NCBI RefSeq assembly: GCF_021497885.1
Contig: NZ_CP046523.1
Location: forward strand, 1,159,501 to 1,223,500
Origin: Streptococcus oralis
GTDB taxonomy: Bacteria > Bacillota > Bacilli > Lactobacillales > Streptococcaceae
Direction of reading: 5' to 3'
Length of the DNA: 64,000 bases
The notes under the pieces are model-generated. The model was given only the letters and a program-made list of their open reading frames with translations. It was not told the origin of the DNA and did not search any database. Within the stretch, counting starts at the first letter, position 1. Each line of letters begins with the position of its first letter. The position numbers and the translations under genes were made by a program. This document shows, piece by piece, positions 18,528 through 28,558 of the stretch.

Positions 18528-21224
18528 TCAACCTGAATTACGCAAACCTGTTGCAATTCCGTTAATGGTTGTATGGATCAGTTTTTCTTCGTCAGCTGAC
18601 AATTCGCCGCGACGTTGACGTTTGATCAACTCCAACTGGATGTAGTTCAGGATATTAAAGTAAGGCATACGATAGTTTAGACTGTCTTTTAGGTAAGAGT
18701 TTTCTGCCAAGAGTTCGTCATAACCTTCGATAGCTAAAATGACGTCCTTAGTCAACTGCCATTCATCTAAAATAGTGTAGTAGATAGCCTGCACTTCTTC
18801 ATCTTCACAGAGCTTGGCATATTCGAAGGCAATGTTCATATTAGACTTAGACAAGACCATGTCTACATTGGAAAGCAGAGATTGGAAGAAAGGCCAGTTT
18901 TGGTACATATCACGAAGGATCTCAATATTATCAGGATCTTGATCAATAAATTCTTTGAAGCTTGAACCCACGCCATACCATCCAGGGAACATGACACGGC
19001 TTTGTGACCATGAGAAGACCCAAGGGATGGCGCGCAAACCACCGATTTCAGTGATGGTCTTACGAGCTGCTGGACGCGAACCGATATTGAAGCTTGAAAT
19101 AGCCTTAATCGGACTAGACTCAAAGAAATAGTCATAGAAATGTTCATTTCCAAAGACCAAATCACGGTAGATATCGTAGCTGCGGTCCACTACTTGGTCC
19201 ATGATAGCTTCATAACGATTTGATGTGTTAGTATCACTCTTCTTCTTGGTAATCATACGGTTAATGGCTGCAGAAACCAACATCTCAAGGTTATAATAAG
19301 CAGCGTCTTTGTTACCGTATTTGTTTCCAATCACTTCTCCCTGCTCAGTCAGACGGATGCGGTCTTTGATAGACTTGAGTGGTTGGGATGTGATAGCTTC
19401 ATAAGTTGGGCCACCACCACGGCCCACGGTACCACCACGACCGTGGAAGAAAGTAACCTTAACGCCAAATTCGTCACCGATAGCAGTCAGTTGCTGTTGA
19501 GCTTTATATAGAGTCCAACATGATGACAGGTAACCACCGTCCTTGTTACTATCAGAGTAGCCAAGCATGATTTCCTGATAGTTATCTTTTGAAGCAATCC
19601 ATTTTTTAGCCAAAGGAAGAGAGAAATATCTTCTCATGGTTTCTTCTGAGTGATCCAAGTCCTCGATCGTTTCAAAGAGAGGAACAATCTGAACGCGGGC
19701 TTTTTGGTCATCCACCAAGCCGACTTCCTTAAGCATAATGGCTAGTTCTAGCATATCAGACACGCTGGTTGCATGAGAGATGATGGTTTGACGGATGACG
19801 TTTTCACCTAATTTATCCTTCAACTTGCGAGCGGCTTTAAAGATAGATAGTTCTTTCTCAAGTAGTTCTGACTTTTCAGCATGAGTGGCTGAGAGGATAC
19901 GAGGATCTTCTTCCAACTCTTTTAAGAGAAGGGCGCATTTTTCGTCTTCAGAAAGGTCACTATAATGGTCGTTGATACCTGCGGATGCTAACAATTCTGC
20001 GACACAAGCTTCGTGGACACTAGAATCTTGGCGCATGTCGATAGAGGCAAGATAGAAGCCAAAGATTTCAACCGCCTGCATCAACTCGACAAATTCTCCT
20101 GAAATCAGGTACTCACCTTTGTTCTCTAATAGAGAATCTCGGATGGCTAACAAGTCTTGGTAGAATTCATCTGCAGTGGCATATCTTGGATGAACATCCT
20201 TGTCTTCGATAAGATAGGTCTTGGTTGCCTGCATCTTAGCTTGGATGTCAAAGAGGGCACGACGATAGAGTTCTTTTTCACGATAAATGGAATTATCTTG
20301 AGACTTGAGCGCCATCTCACGAACCTTGTCACTAACATTCACAATACTGGTTGAAAGTGAGAATTCACGATAGAGGTTATAAATCTTCTCATCATAGTAG
20401 TTCATGATGACTTCACACTGAGTCAAGGCTGATTTGTTGAGGGTTTCAGCAGTTACGAAAGGATTTCCATCACGGTCTCCTCCAATCCACATCCCCATGG
20501 TAATCGGTTTTGGATGTTGGAGCTCGATACCTTGTTCCTTAGCTAGTTTCTTATACTCAGCCGTCAAACGTGGAACAGCATTCAAGAAAGAACTTTGATA
20601 GTACTCCATCACGTTAGTGATTTCGTTGGTTACCTTCAATTTCTTCTCGCGAATCATGTCCGTTTGCATGATAATCTCAATATAACGACGAAGATCTGTG
20701 TGCCATTTTTCTTTGTTGATCAAGCCTAGTTTGACATCACGGTACTTCCGTAAGAGTGTATGGATGTGATTGGTTAAATCCAGCATACTCTTACGTTGTA
20801 CTTGCGTTGGATGGGCCGTCAAAACTGGAACTACATTCAGCTGCTCCAAAATTGCAGCCGCGTTTTCTTTTTCAGCCACCATCTTAATGGTTGTTGACAG
20901 TTTTCCTAGATAGTCTTGGTCCACATTATTTTGGTGATTGATCTCATAAGCCAAATCCACATCTTCAGAGATATTGATCAAGAGTGGAAGGATTGAGAAA
21001 TAGCGAGAAATATAGATCATTTCCTCGTTTGAAAGGCTGGTCACCAATTTATTGAGTCCTTGATAGTTTTCGCTTGTAGACAAATCCTTCAACTGCATGA
21101 TTTTATCAAAGGTCTCAGGCGCAAGCATATTTTTTGTGATGTCTTCTAATAGCTCTGTCAAAATCAAGACTTCCTCTTGGACGACGGCTTTATTGCTATA
21201 GTTTTCTAATTTTTGAAGTGACAT
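18528..21224 (-). CDS. ppc: phosphoenolpyruvate carboxylase
   Basis: Carboxylates PEP with bicarbonate to oxaloacetate, feeding aspartate synthesis in organisms lacking a full TCA cycle. 898 aa, normal length. Catalytic His lies in [11 protein letters not shown] near residue 137; other conserved segments are [11 protein letters not shown], the glycine-rich [19 protein letters not shown] loop and a C-terminal TGLRNSG. It lies 23 nt downstream of ftsW and is probably co-transcribed. Confidence 0.98.
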   Translation of the reverse strand: MSLQKLENYSNKAVVQEEVLILTELLEDITKNMLAPETFDKIMQLKDLSTSENYQGLNKLVTSLSNEEMIYISRYFSILPLLINISEDVDLAYEINHQNNVDQDYLGKLSTTIKMVAEKENAAAILEQLNVVPVLTAHPTQVQRKSMLDLTNHIHTLLRKYRDVKLGLINKEKWHTDLRRYIEIIMQTDMIREKKLKVTNEITNVMEYYQSSFLNAVPRLTAEYKKLAKEQGIELQHPKPITMGMWIGGDRDGNPFVTAETLNKSALTQCEVIMNYYDEKIYNLYREFSLSTSIVNVSDKVREMALKSQDNSIYREKELYRRALFDIQAKMQATKTYLIEDKDVHPRYATADEFYQDLLAIRDSLLENKGEYLISGEFVELMQAVEIFGFYLASIDMRQDSSVHEACVAELLASAGINDHYSDLSEDEKCALLLKELEEDPRILSATHAEKSELLEKELSIFKAARKLKDKLGENVIRQTIISHATSVSDMLELAIMLKEVGLVDDQKARVQIVPLFETIEDLDHSEETMRRYFSLPLAKKWIASKDNYQEIMLGYSDSNKDGGYLSSCWTLYKAQQQLTAIGDEFGVKVTFFHGRGGTVGRGGGPTYEAITSQPLKSIKDRIRLTEQGEVIGNKYGNKDAAYYNLEMLVSAAINRMITKKKSDTNTSNRYEAIMDQVVDRSYDIYRDLVFGNEHFYDYFFESSPIKAISSFNIGSRPAARKTITEIGGLRAIPWVFSWSQSRVMFPGWYGVGSSFKEFIDQDPDNIEILRDMYQNWPFFQSLLSNVDMVLSKSNMNIAFEYAKLCEDEEVQAIYYTILDEWQLTKDVILAIEGYDELLAENSYLKDSLNYRMPYFNILNYIQLELIKRQRRGELSADEEKLIHTTINGIATGLRNSG

Positions 21225-21247
21225 AAACTTTCCTTTCCATTCAATCC

Positions 21248-22471
21248 TTATAGAGTAACAGAAGTCTGACCTTCGAATTCTCTGATAAGTTTGGCACGTT
21301 TTTCGCTGGCATCGATATTTAATACAAAGGCAATGGCTACAGATAAGACCAGAAGACTATTCCCCCCTTGTGAAAGGAAGGGGAAGGTTACCCCTGTAGA
21401 AGGAATCAAACCGGAAATTCCACCGATATTGACAAAGACCTGAACAAGGATCATCCCTCCGACACCGATAGCAACCATCGAGTTAAAGGGATCCTTAGCT
21501 CGAATACCGACTAAGATAATTCTCAAAATCAAGAAGAAGAGAAGTGCCAAAATCATACCCGCTCCTACAAATCCAAATTCCTCGATGACGATTGAAAAGA
21601 CGAAATCCGTATGTGCTTCTGGCAAATAACCACGTTTCTCAATGGAATTTCCTAATCCAAGTCCAAACCAGCCACCATTTACCATTGCATAGTAGGAATT
21701 TGCGAGCTGGTGTCCTGCACCCGCCAAGTCATTAAAGGGATTAAAGAAGGCACTAAAACGTTTAGCAACGTAACCAAATACAGGAATTTGAGAGAACTTT
21801 TCAACCCCAACAAGACGAATGACAGACAAGACTAAAATGGAACTTCCTGCTAAGAGAGTCAGTATAGTCGAGAACCAACGATAGGCAATTCCACTGACAG
21901 TGTACATAAGCAGCGACACCAAGACCAGAATGGTCGCATTCCCCAAGTCAGGGAAAATTCCCAAACTACCAATCAAAACTAGTAAAACGAAACGCCAGTC
22001 ATTAAAAGCTCGAGGTAACCACTGATTCTGAGTCAAGACTTGGAAGTCGTAAACAGCTATCTCATCTTGCTGTTTTGAGAATCGATGGGCTAGGTACCAA
22101 ATAATGATAATCTTAAGATACTCTGCAGGCTGAATCGTTACAGGTCCTACAGAAATCCAACCGTAGGCACCATTGACTGGGGTTCCAATTAGCCGAGCCA
22201 AAGCTAGGAGAATCATCTCTACAAACATAACGATAAAAATCAAGCGTTCATTTCTTAAAAAACCAAGTTTCAGTTTATAAATTAAGGCAATCAAAACCAA
22301 ACTAACTACCCAAAACATTCCTTGGTTCCGAGCTAACTGAAGAGCACTTTTCCCTTCTTGGATCAAGGTAGCACTCGTCGTTGAGTAAACAACAATTAGA
22401 CCCAAAATCGATAAAAGGAGGTAAGGAATCAAAATGGAATAGTTCAATAGGTGCCTTTTACTAATTTTCAT
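21248..22471 (-). CDS. ftsW: septal peptidoglycan polymerase FtsW (SEDS)
   Basis: SEDS-family glycosyltransferase that builds septal peptidoglycan with its partner class B PBP. 407 aa with about ten membrane segments. Conserved pieces include [14 protein letters not shown], the large extracellular loop near residues 230-290 containing [15 protein letters not shown], and the C-terminal [17 protein letters not shown]. RodA is the main alternative; the genomic link with ppc is the usual ftsW position in streptococci. Confidence 0.92.
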   Translation of the reverse strand: MKISKRHLLNYSILIPYLLLSILGLIVVYSTTSATLIQEGKSALQLARNQGMFWVVSLVLIALIYKLKLGFLRNERLIFIVMFVEMILLALARLIGTPVNGAYGWISVGPVTIQPAEYLKIIIIWYLAHRFSKQQDEIAVYDFQVLTQNQWLPRAFNDWRFVLLVLIGSLGIFPDLGNATILVLVSLLMYTVSGIAYRWFSTILTLLAGSSILVLSVIRLVGVEKFSQIPVFGYVAKRFSAFFNPFNDLAGAGHQLANSYYAMVNGGWFGLGLGNSIEKRGYLPEAHTDFVFSIVIEEFGFVGAGMILALLFFLILRIILVGIRAKDPFNSMVAIGVGGMILVQVFVNIGGISGLIPSTGVTFPFLSQGGNSLLVLSVAIAFVLNIDASEKRAKLIREFEGQTSVTL

Positions 22472-22540
22472 ATGTCACCAATCTAATAGAAACAGAGAAA
22501 ACTGTTCCTAATTCCGTTTTATTTTCTAGTTTTGATTGCT

Positions 22541-22546
22541 ATTATA
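22541..22546 (-). promoter_or_regulatory. -10 of ftsW-ppc promoter
   Basis: Minus-strand ATGGTATAATAG, an extended -10 about 70 nt before the ftsW ATG. Confidence 0.65.
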
Positions 22547-22619
22547 CCATTTTTTCAGAAAGAAAAAAACTCTTATCCTCCAATCCTTCGAATTTTGCTA
22601 TTTTGCCGAAACTGATCAC

Positions 22620-22660
22620 AAAAAATACAAACTTCAAGACAAAGTTTGTATTTTCTTTTT
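22620..22660 (-). terminator. terminator of the coiA-ppmA operon
   Basis: Stem AAAATACAAACTT / AAGTTTGTATTTT (13 bp, 7-nt loop) with T-tracts; directly after the ppmA stop. Confidence 0.8.
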
Positions 22661-23601
22661 TATTCTGCTGATGAGCTACTGCTTGAGTTTGAGTCTGCAC
22701 CACCAACGTATTGGGCAAAGATATTTTGGAAAACAGGATCTTTCACTTTAATATTTGCAGCTTGGAATTCTTTTCCGATAACGCTCTGAACGAAAGATGA
22801 ATCGTTTTGTTTCTGCGTCAAAATGACTGTTTTTAATTTTTCTTTGTAATCATCTAGGTTTGATGATTTTTCTGTTTTCTTGGTTAGCTTAATAATGTAG
22901 TATTGGGTACTGTAGGCTTGTGTTCCAGTCGCTGTGATAACATCAGAGACACCATTCACATCCAAGGCAAAGGCCGCCTTCTTGACTTGTTCTGGAAGTT
23001 CTGTTGAAGCAGAGTCAAAAGTGATTTCGCCACCATTTTCTTTTGTCTTGTCATCATTTGAGTTGTCTTTTGCCAACTGAGCAAAATCAGCTCCTGCTGC
23101 TTTTGCTTTTTCAAGCACTTCTTTGGCCTTGTCTTCATTATCCATACGGATGATCTGAGCTGTCACATCTGGTGTATAAGACTCAAAAGCTTTTTGGTAA
23201 GCTTCGTCTGTTAACTCGCTCTCAGCAGCTTTCTTAACTGCCAATTCGACCAACTTACTTGTGCGAATTTGAGCTTTACGAGTCTCAGGAGTCATACCCG
23301 CACGTGAAAGAACATTTTGATAACTGTCACCGTATTTCTTCTGCTCTTCAGCAACAGCATCATCCACCTCTTTGTCAGTCACTTCTGAACCATATTGTTT
23401 TTCAAAAACTTTTTCAATGGCCATATTAAGCAAAACTTGTTGCGCAGTTGGGTTATTTTTGACTTGTTCATAAAATTGGTGTTCAGTGACGACATCACCC
23501 TTCATGCTGATGAGGTCAGCTCCTTCAGAACTTTTTGAACAAGCAGCCAAAGTCGCTACAGATAATAAGGTAATGGCTCCTGCCAATAGTTTTTTCTTCA
23601 T
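22660..23601 (-). CDS. ppmA: foldase lipoprotein PrsA/PpmA
   Basis: Surface-exposed lipoprotein that helps secreted proteins fold; known in pneumococcus as PpmA, a maturation protein. 313 aa with a lipoprotein signal and lipobox LAAC (Cys21), a parvulin-like PpiC region near residues 145-245, and a low-complexity Ser-rich C-terminus. The parvulin domain of streptococcal PpmA is degenerate, so isomerase activity is doubtful. It is the last gene of the coiA-pepF-methyltransferase-ppmA run. Confidence 0.9.
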   Translation of the reverse strand: MKKKLLAGAITLLSVATLAACSKSSEGADLISMKGDVVTEHQFYEQVKNNPTAQQVLLNMAIEKVFEKQYGSEVTDKEVDDAVAEEQKKYGDSYQNVLSRAGMTPETRKAQIRTSKLVELAVKKAAESELTDEAYQKAFESYTPDVTAQIIRMDNEDKAKEVLEKAKAAGADFAQLAKDNSNDDKTKENGGEITFDSASTELPEQVKKAAFALDVNGVSDVITATGTQAYSTQYYIIKLTKKTEKSSNLDDYKEKLKTVILTQKQNDSSFVQSVIGKEFQAANIKVKDPVFQNIFAQYVGGADSNSSSSSSAE

Positions 23602-23666
23602 GTTTACTCCTTTTATGGTAAGTTACCTTCTCTATTTTACTAAATTGTCTTAAATTTTTCTAAAAA

Positions 23667-24380
23667 TCATTCACTCTCAGGAAGCTGCACATCTGCTACA
23701 TTTTTTCTCAGCATGAGAATGCCGTCCCCAAGTGGAACTAGAGTCGCTGTTAGACCTAGATTGTCTAAAGTTGCGTCAAAAAGTCTTTGCAAACCTTTAT
23801 AAATGGTGCGTTGACCCCGGCGGACTTCCATGATATCCTTGGCAACATCGCCCCCTTGGAAAATATCATCCAAGACCACCACTCCACCGACTTCCAAATG
23901 TTTAAGGATTTCAGGCAGAAAGACGATATACTTGGACTTGGCCGAATCCATAAAGACAAAATCATAGGTTTCTGTCAAGGTTGATAGGACATCGACTGCA
24001 TCTCCCTCTATGAGAGTGATTTGCTTACGACTGTCAAACTGAGCAAAGTTTTCCTTGGCAAAGCCGATCATCTCAGGATTACGGTCAATCGTTGTAATCT
24101 TAGCAGTTGGCGCATGTTCCGCCATCAGGAGGGCAGAAAAACCAATTGCCGTTCCAATCTCCAAAATGTTCTTGGGCTGCATGGTTTCCATGAGAAAACG
24201 GAAATAAGCAACTGTTTCATGAGGAATGATGGGAATATTTTCCTTGCGAGCGAAGATCTCCAATTCTTTCAAGGAACCTGTCACCTGCTTTTGACGTTGA
24301 CGCATAAACTCTACGATTTCTTCCTTGACGACGGGACGTCGCATATTGTGATTGGCATTTTTACTATAGGACTCTACCAT
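23667..24380 (-). CDS. class I SAM-dependent O-methyltransferase
   Basis: Member of the COMT-like O-methyltransferase family (PF01596). 237 aa; the SAM-binding motif is ILEIGTAIGFSALLMAEHAP, followed by TTIDRNPEM and the metal-site FVFMDSAKSKY and VVVLDDIFQGG. The natural substrate is unknown; tRNA 5-hydroxyuridine methylation (TrmR-like) is known for relatives in Bacillus. It begins 1 nt after the pepF stop codon, implying translational coupling. Confidence 0.88.
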   Translation of the reverse strand: MVESYSKNANHNMRRPVVKEEIVEFMRQRQKQVTGSLKELEIFARKENIPIIPHETVAYFRFLMETMQPKNILEIGTAIGFSALLMAEHAPTAKITTIDRNPEMIGFAKENFAQFDSRKQITLIEGDAVDVLSTLTETYDFVFMDSAKSKYIVFLPEILKHLEVGGVVVLDDIFQGGDVAKDIMEVRRGQRTIYKGLQRLFDATLDNLGLTATLVPLGDGILMLRKNVADVQLPESE

Positions 24381-24381
24381 C

Positions 24382-26184
24382 TTAAGCTAGTCCCAATTTT
24401 TCAACTAGGGCTTCAAACTCGTTCAAGCGACGTTCAAAGACTGCAAAGGCGTCGTTGAGGTAGTCTTCCTTCTCCATATCAACACCCGCTTTTTTCATGA
24501 CATTGAGTGGATAGTCTGACTTGCCTGCTTTGAGATAGTCGATATAGCGGTCACGGTCTTCTTGACTACCATGGACAATCTTTTCAGCCAAGGCTGAAGC
24601 AGCTGCAAAACCAGTTGAATATTGATAAACATAGTAGTTATAGTAGAAATGTGGAATGCGCGCCCACTCGTATTGGATCTGAGGATTGTCTTCCTTGCTG
24701 AGTCCATAGTACTCTTGGTTCAAGTCAGCGTAGAGTTTATTGAGGAAATCACTTGTCAAGACTTCTCCATTTTGGTCTGCTTGGTGGATGGCATGTTCAA
24801 ACTCAGCGAATTGAGTTTGACGGAAGACTGTTCCACGGAAACCATCTAGGAAGTTATTGAGAATAGCAAAGCGAGTTGCATCGTCTTCCACTTCCTCCAA
24901 TAATTTCTCTGTCAAGATATTTTCGTTTGTGGTTGAGGCAATCTCAGCCAAGAAAATGGAGTAATCTCCGTAAACATAAGGTTGGGTTTCACGAGTATAG
25001 CTAGAATGCATACTGTGACCTGTTTCATGGACAAGGGTAAAGAGATTGTCTAGATTGTCCTGCCAATTGAGAAGCATAAAGGCATTGGTATCATAAGAAC
25101 CACCAGAGTAGGCACCAGAACGCTTGCCTTGATTTTCATAGACATCAATCCAGCGCTCTCCGAAAGCACGTTTGACACGGCTCAAGTAGTCGTCACCTAA
25201 AACTGCCAAAGCTTCTTCTGCCTTTTTCAAGGCTTCTTCGTAGGTAAAGCTATAATCTACTGACGAAAGTGGTGTGTAGACATCGTACATCTTGAGATCA
25301 GAAATACCCAAGATTTTAGAACGAAGTTCTAGGTATCGATGCAAGAGTGGCAAATGCTTGCGAACTGCTGCTACTAGATTGTCATAGACACTTTCTGGAA
25401 CAAAGTTTGCTGCGAGGGCTGCATGACGAGCACTCTTATAGTTGCGAACTTTGGCACGGTAGTTTTGCACCTTAACATTTGTCTGCAAAGTCTTAGCATA
25501 AGTGTGTTGGAATTGCTCATAAGTCGCATAGAGGGCTTCATAGGCTCCACGACGCACTTCACGGTTTTTAGACTCCATCAAACGGATGTAAGTACCGTGT
25601 GAGAGTTGCACTTCATTGCCTTCGTCATCAAGGACATATGGGAAGCTAATATCCGCATTGTCCAAAATAGCGAAGGTTTCACTAGCAGCGCCAAAGATTT
25701 CTCCTGCGCCAGCAAGCAATTCTTCCTCACGTTGCGAAAGAACATGGTCTTTCTTTTGCAAGAGCTTGTCAAAAAAGTGCTTGTAAACTTGGAGTTTTGG
25801 TTGAGCTTCTAGGAAGGCCGCATACTGCTCTTCGCTAATCTCCATAAACTCAGGTTCATAGAATGAAAAGGCTTGTTCTAACTGACTGTACAGGGTCATA
25901 GCCTTGGCATAGTACTCTTGATACTTGGCTTCACGCGTGTCCTGGTCATTTTTCATATGCGCGTAGACATAAAGCTTTTCAACTTGGCGTTCCAAGTCAA
26001 GTGAGAATTCTGTAATCTCAAGCAAACTGTCTGCGCTGTCCAAGAGATGCCCCTCATACTGGGCTGCTGTTTGTACTTTTTCAGTTAAATCTTTCAAGGC
26101 TTCTTCCCAAGCCTGATCTGTTGGGTAGATTGTCGAAAGATCCCATGTATCTTTTTCATTTATTTCATGTCGTTGTAATACCAT
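24382..26184 (-). CDS. pepF: oligoendopeptidase F (M3B)
   Basis: Cytoplasmic zinc metallopeptidase that cleaves peptides of roughly 7-17 residues. 600 aa; zinc motif HETGHSMHS near residues 387-395 (HExxH) followed by the downstream Glu. RBS TGGAGGAATCTT precedes [11 protein letters not shown]. It is 18 nt after coiA and thus probably part of the competence-induced late operon. Confidence 0.95.
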   Translation of the reverse strand: MVLQRHEINEKDTWDLSTIYPTDQAWEEALKDLTEKVQTAAQYEGHLLDSADSLLEITEFSLDLERQVEKLYVYAHMKNDQDTREAKYQEYYAKAMTLYSQLEQAFSFYEPEFMEISEEQYAAFLEAQPKLQVYKHFFDKLLQKKDHVLSQREEELLAGAGEIFGAASETFAILDNADISFPYVLDDEGNEVQLSHGTYIRLMESKNREVRRGAYEALYATYEQFQHTYAKTLQTNVKVQNYRAKVRNYKSARHAALAANFVPESVYDNLVAAVRKHLPLLHRYLELRSKILGISDLKMYDVYTPLSSVDYSFTYEEALKKAEEALAVLGDDYLSRVKRAFGERWIDVYENQGKRSGAYSGGSYDTNAFMLLNWQDNLDNLFTLVHETGHSMHSSYTRETQPYVYGDYSIFLAEIASTTNENILTEKLLEEVEDDATRFAILNNFLDGFRGTVFRQTQFAEFEHAIHQADQNGEVLTSDFLNKLYADLNQEYYGLSKEDNPQIQYEWARIPHFYYNYYVYQYSTGFAAASALAEKIVHGSQEDRDRYIDYLKAGKSDYPLNVMKKAGVDMEKEDYLNDAFAVFERRLNEFEALVEKLGLA

Positions 26185-26202
26185 AAGATTCCTCCATCCT
26201 TT

Positions 26203-27159
26203 CTATTTTACCACATTTTTTGAGAAATATAAGTGATAAAAGGCTGGTGGATAGAGCTTTTGGCGATTATTTTTCGGATTTTTTTGATAGTAAGTCTGAA
26301 AATTTCTATAATAGCTAGTCAAATCCGTTTCAATCTGTAAAAAATCACCTGATGCTATCGGTCTGACCTGGGGATACCAGTCGCCTAGTTGACGGTTTAA
26401 TAGATTGTCTCCTTGATGATAGGCTTCCTCCTGTTTCTTCATCCAGTAAGGTGTTTGGTAGTACAACTGCTGGCGAATGTAGTGACAGATAGTGGAATCT
26501 TGTACAACTTCAAAACGAGGCAGTTTTTGTTTCTGATAAGGAAATCTTAGAATTTCCAAGAGATTTCCTTGGCCAAAGGGAAATTCCTTGACCTGAAAAT
26601 GAAGCTTGCCACGTAGGTCCTGATGTAAAAGGTATTTTAGTCTCAGAACTTGCTTTTTGAGATCCAGTTCCCAAACATAGAAACCCATATTTTGACTAAA
26701 ATAGAGAAATCCCCTTTGCAGTTGTGTAAGTCGCTCTTTTAACCAGAGTTTTTCTCCCAGTAGCCAGATAACTTGGTAGCCCTGACTGCGGTATCCTTGG
26801 CTTCTACCGCCTAAAAGCTTTTGAGACAAGGGACTGCACTGAACCTCCAGAGCTAGTTTCTCATTGACGAGAACATCCGCTATCTGCTGAATCTCGGGTA
26901 GACTATACTCTAAGGAGACTTGATTGTCCTTCTTGGCCCAGTGATAAAGGGCCTCTTTGTTGCCCAAGTGTTCTGGACTTTCATTTTCAAAAATAGCGAT
27001 ACAATCTCTTAACCTTTCATGGGCAAAATGCGTTCGAATACTCTGTCCTTGTCGTAATCGTAGTCCACCACCACAGCTTGGACAAGTATAAGCTTGCTTG
27101 GTCACATCTTTTTCGAGGGCATTCACCAATTTTCCCTTGACATCTCTGGCTACAAACAT
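26203..27159 (-). CDS. coiA: competence protein CoiA
   Basis: Late competence protein that promotes recombination of incoming single-stranded DNA, reported to act with RecA and DprA. 318 aa. An N-terminal CPSCGGGLRLRQGQSIRTHF zinc-finger-like motif (residues 24-43) is followed by a nuclease-like core with PEIQQIADVLVNEKLALEVQ, a PD-(D/E)xK-type arrangement (D, ExQ). The RBS AAAAGGAGGTAGACC is excellent. A SigX cin-box lies 22 nt upstream. Confidence 0.95.
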   Translation of the reverse strand: MFVARDVKGKLVNALEKDVTKQAYTCPSCGGGLRLRQGQSIRTHFAHERLRDCIAIFENESPEHLGNKEALYHWAKKDNQVSLEYSLPEIQQIADVLVNEKLALEVQCSPLSQKLLGGRSQGYRSQGYQVIWLLGEKLWLKERLTQLQRGFLYFSQNMGFYVWELDLKKQVLRLKYLLHQDLRGKLHFQVKEFPFGQGNLLEILRFPYQKQKLPRFEVVQDSTICHYIRQQLYYQTPYWMKKQEEAYHQGDNLLNRQLGDWYPQVRPIASGDFLQIETDLTSYYRNFQTYYQKNPKNNRQKLYPPAFYHLYFSKNVVK

Positions 27160-27180
27160 GGTCTACCTCCTTTTCTCATT

Positions 27181-27188
27181 TATTCGAA
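27181..27188 (-). promoter_or_regulatory. SigX (ComX) cin-box of the coiA operon
   Basis: Minus strand reads TTTTTTTTTCGAATA, i.e. TTCGAATA with a T-tract upstream. The competence cin-box consensus is TACGAATA with a T-rich -25 region; this matches 7 of 8 positions. It lies immediately before the coiA RBS, consistent with known late competence control of coiA. Confidence 0.75.
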
Positions 27189-27190
27189 AA

Positions 27191-27220
27191 AAAAATAAAA
27201 AAGACTGGAATTCCAGCCTT
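27191..27220 (-). terminator. terminator of the Card1-like gene
   Basis: Minus-strand AAGGCTGG-AATT-CCAGTCTT stem followed by TTTTATTTTTTTTT. Its T-run is also the T-tract of the coiA cin-box. Confidence 0.8.
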
Positions 27221-27233
27221 TCATATTGTTTTT

Positions 27234-28382
27234 TTACCTTTTAAATCTCTTAGAGTATTTTTTTAGCATGGGAATGAGATTGGAAATCTGCTCACTTCTA
27301 ATGACCAGCACGCCGTATTCCTGACAGCGATTGGCATAAACCGGATTGATTTTCCCCGTACAGACAATCAACTTGAGGCAACTCTCTCCAGCGAAATGAT
27401 TGGCATAGACTTCTAGCTCATTGATGGCTTCAACTGATAAATCTGTCATCTTGCAAGAGATAAAGGTAATCGAGCGTCCCTTTCTCAGAATGACATCAAT
27501 CTCGTTTTGAACATTGTCTGCCTCTGGAAAGATGCCATTCCAATCAATCTCAGCACCTATCATGCACTCATCAAACAGCTGAGATTCGAGCGCCAAGAGA
27601 TAGAGATACACCTCTAAAATATGCCCTTTGTTGCGACAAAAGACTTGAGCTTCTTGACTTGGAAAGCTGTAGCTTACACACTCCTTGTCCTCGCTTTCAA
27701 TACGAAGCATCCCCGCTTCTACTAGTAAGGGGATCAGGGATTCTGGATAGTGATAATACTTGCCGTTGTTATCCAGTATTTTTTCGGTCTCAGCATGAAG
27801 GTCATTGGTCTTAGCTAGAGAAAAAAATTGGGTTACTTGATACCAGCGTGCGGGATTGGCAATAGCTGAGCTGGCTAATTTTTTGATGGCAGCAATTTGC
27901 TGAGCTGAGTGGATAGGGCGTTTGGATTTGAGCATTTTTCCACCACGCAAGGCTATCAACTGTTGGATGCTTAGGGTTGGAATGTCCAAGTCTTCTTTTT
28001 CCAACTGACTAGCTGTCCACTTGTATTGTTTGCCCCGCTCGACATCCATGGCAACGATGGGAAGGTGGCGATCCAAGCCGTATTGATAGAGGGATAAGGC
28101 TAGTAGTGAATCTCCGCCAAATACATCAAGGACAACTTGGTCATAGCCTGCTAGACAATAATCTAACTGATCAGACATCTGTTCTAAGGATAGTTGACGA
28201 AAGGTCACTCGTTGGATATGGGGAACCTCATCCAAGATAAAATGGCGCAGTGAAAGTTTATCGTTATTACTTATTTTCGTCAAAGATAGAAAGAGAATCT
28301 CGTCACAGTCACTGACAAAGGCTTGGTAGACATTCTTTTCCAATACATGCCGATCATACAATTCCACCAAAAGACTCGCCAT
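27234..28382 (-). CDS. Card1/Can2-like protein (DUF1887, CARF + PD-(D/E)xK nuclease)
   Basis: Resembles cyclic-oligoadenylate-activated nucleases of type III CRISPR systems, but stands alone. From the ATG at 28382 it is 382 aa, close to Card1 size; GGAGGTGATCC precedes this ATG, while the upstream in-frame ATG at 28490 lies before a probable promoter. Residues 1-120 look like a CARF Rossmann domain (MASLLVELYDRHVLEKNVY; VVLDVFGGDSLLALSLY at 83-99, where the ligand motif is usually TGGTK). Residues 253-340 carry the nuclease signature: Glu257, NEIDV (Asp296), ISCK (Lys311), Glu324 in NELEVYANHF. The middle (about 150-230) may be a winged helix. Family assignment is from motif memory. Confidence 0.75.
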   Translation of the reverse strand: MASLLVELYDRHVLEKNVYQAFVSDCDEILFLSLTKISNNDKLSLRHFILDEVPHIQRVTFRQLSLEQMSDQLDYCLAGYDQVVLDVFGGDSLLALSLYQYGLDRHLPIVAMDVERGKQYKWTASQLEKEDLDIPTLSIQQLIALRGGKMLKSKRPIHSAQQIAAIKKLASSAIANPARWYQVTQFFSLAKTNDLHAETEKILDNNGKYYHYPESLIPLLVEAGMLRIESEDKECVSYSFPSQEAQVFCRNKGHILEVYLYLLALESQLFDECMIGAEIDWNGIFPEADNVQNEIDVILRKGRSITFISCKMTDLSVEAINELEVYANHFAGESCLKLIVCTGKINPVYANRCQEYGVLVIRSEQISNLIPMLKKYSKRFKR

Positions 28383-28461
28383 TGGATCACCTCCATCATC
28401 TACAACTGCTTGCGCTGAGAGTGACAGCAATACAGCTCTACTGCTCAGATTTCCTACTTCT

Positions 28462-28470
28462 AGTATAGCA
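28462..28470 (-). promoter_or_regulatory. extended -10 promoter of the Card1-like gene
   Basis: Minus-strand TGCTATACT, about 75 nt before the chosen start codon at 28382. It supports that start over the longer frame at 28490. Confidence 0.55.
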
Positions 28471-28509
28471 TAAAATTCTGTTCGCCCCAATCAACCAACG
28501 CAAACAAAT

Positions 28510-28542
28510 CGAATAGAAATCTTGCAAAGTGGTTTCTATTCG
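28510..28542 (-). terminator. possible terminator of tehB
   Basis: 10-bp perfect stem CGAATAGAAA / TTTCTATTCG with a 13-nt loop, followed on the minus strand by ATTTGTTTG. The T-run is interrupted, so termination may be partial. Confidence 0.5.
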
Positions 28543-28558
28543 CTTGGATAGGTTTGAT

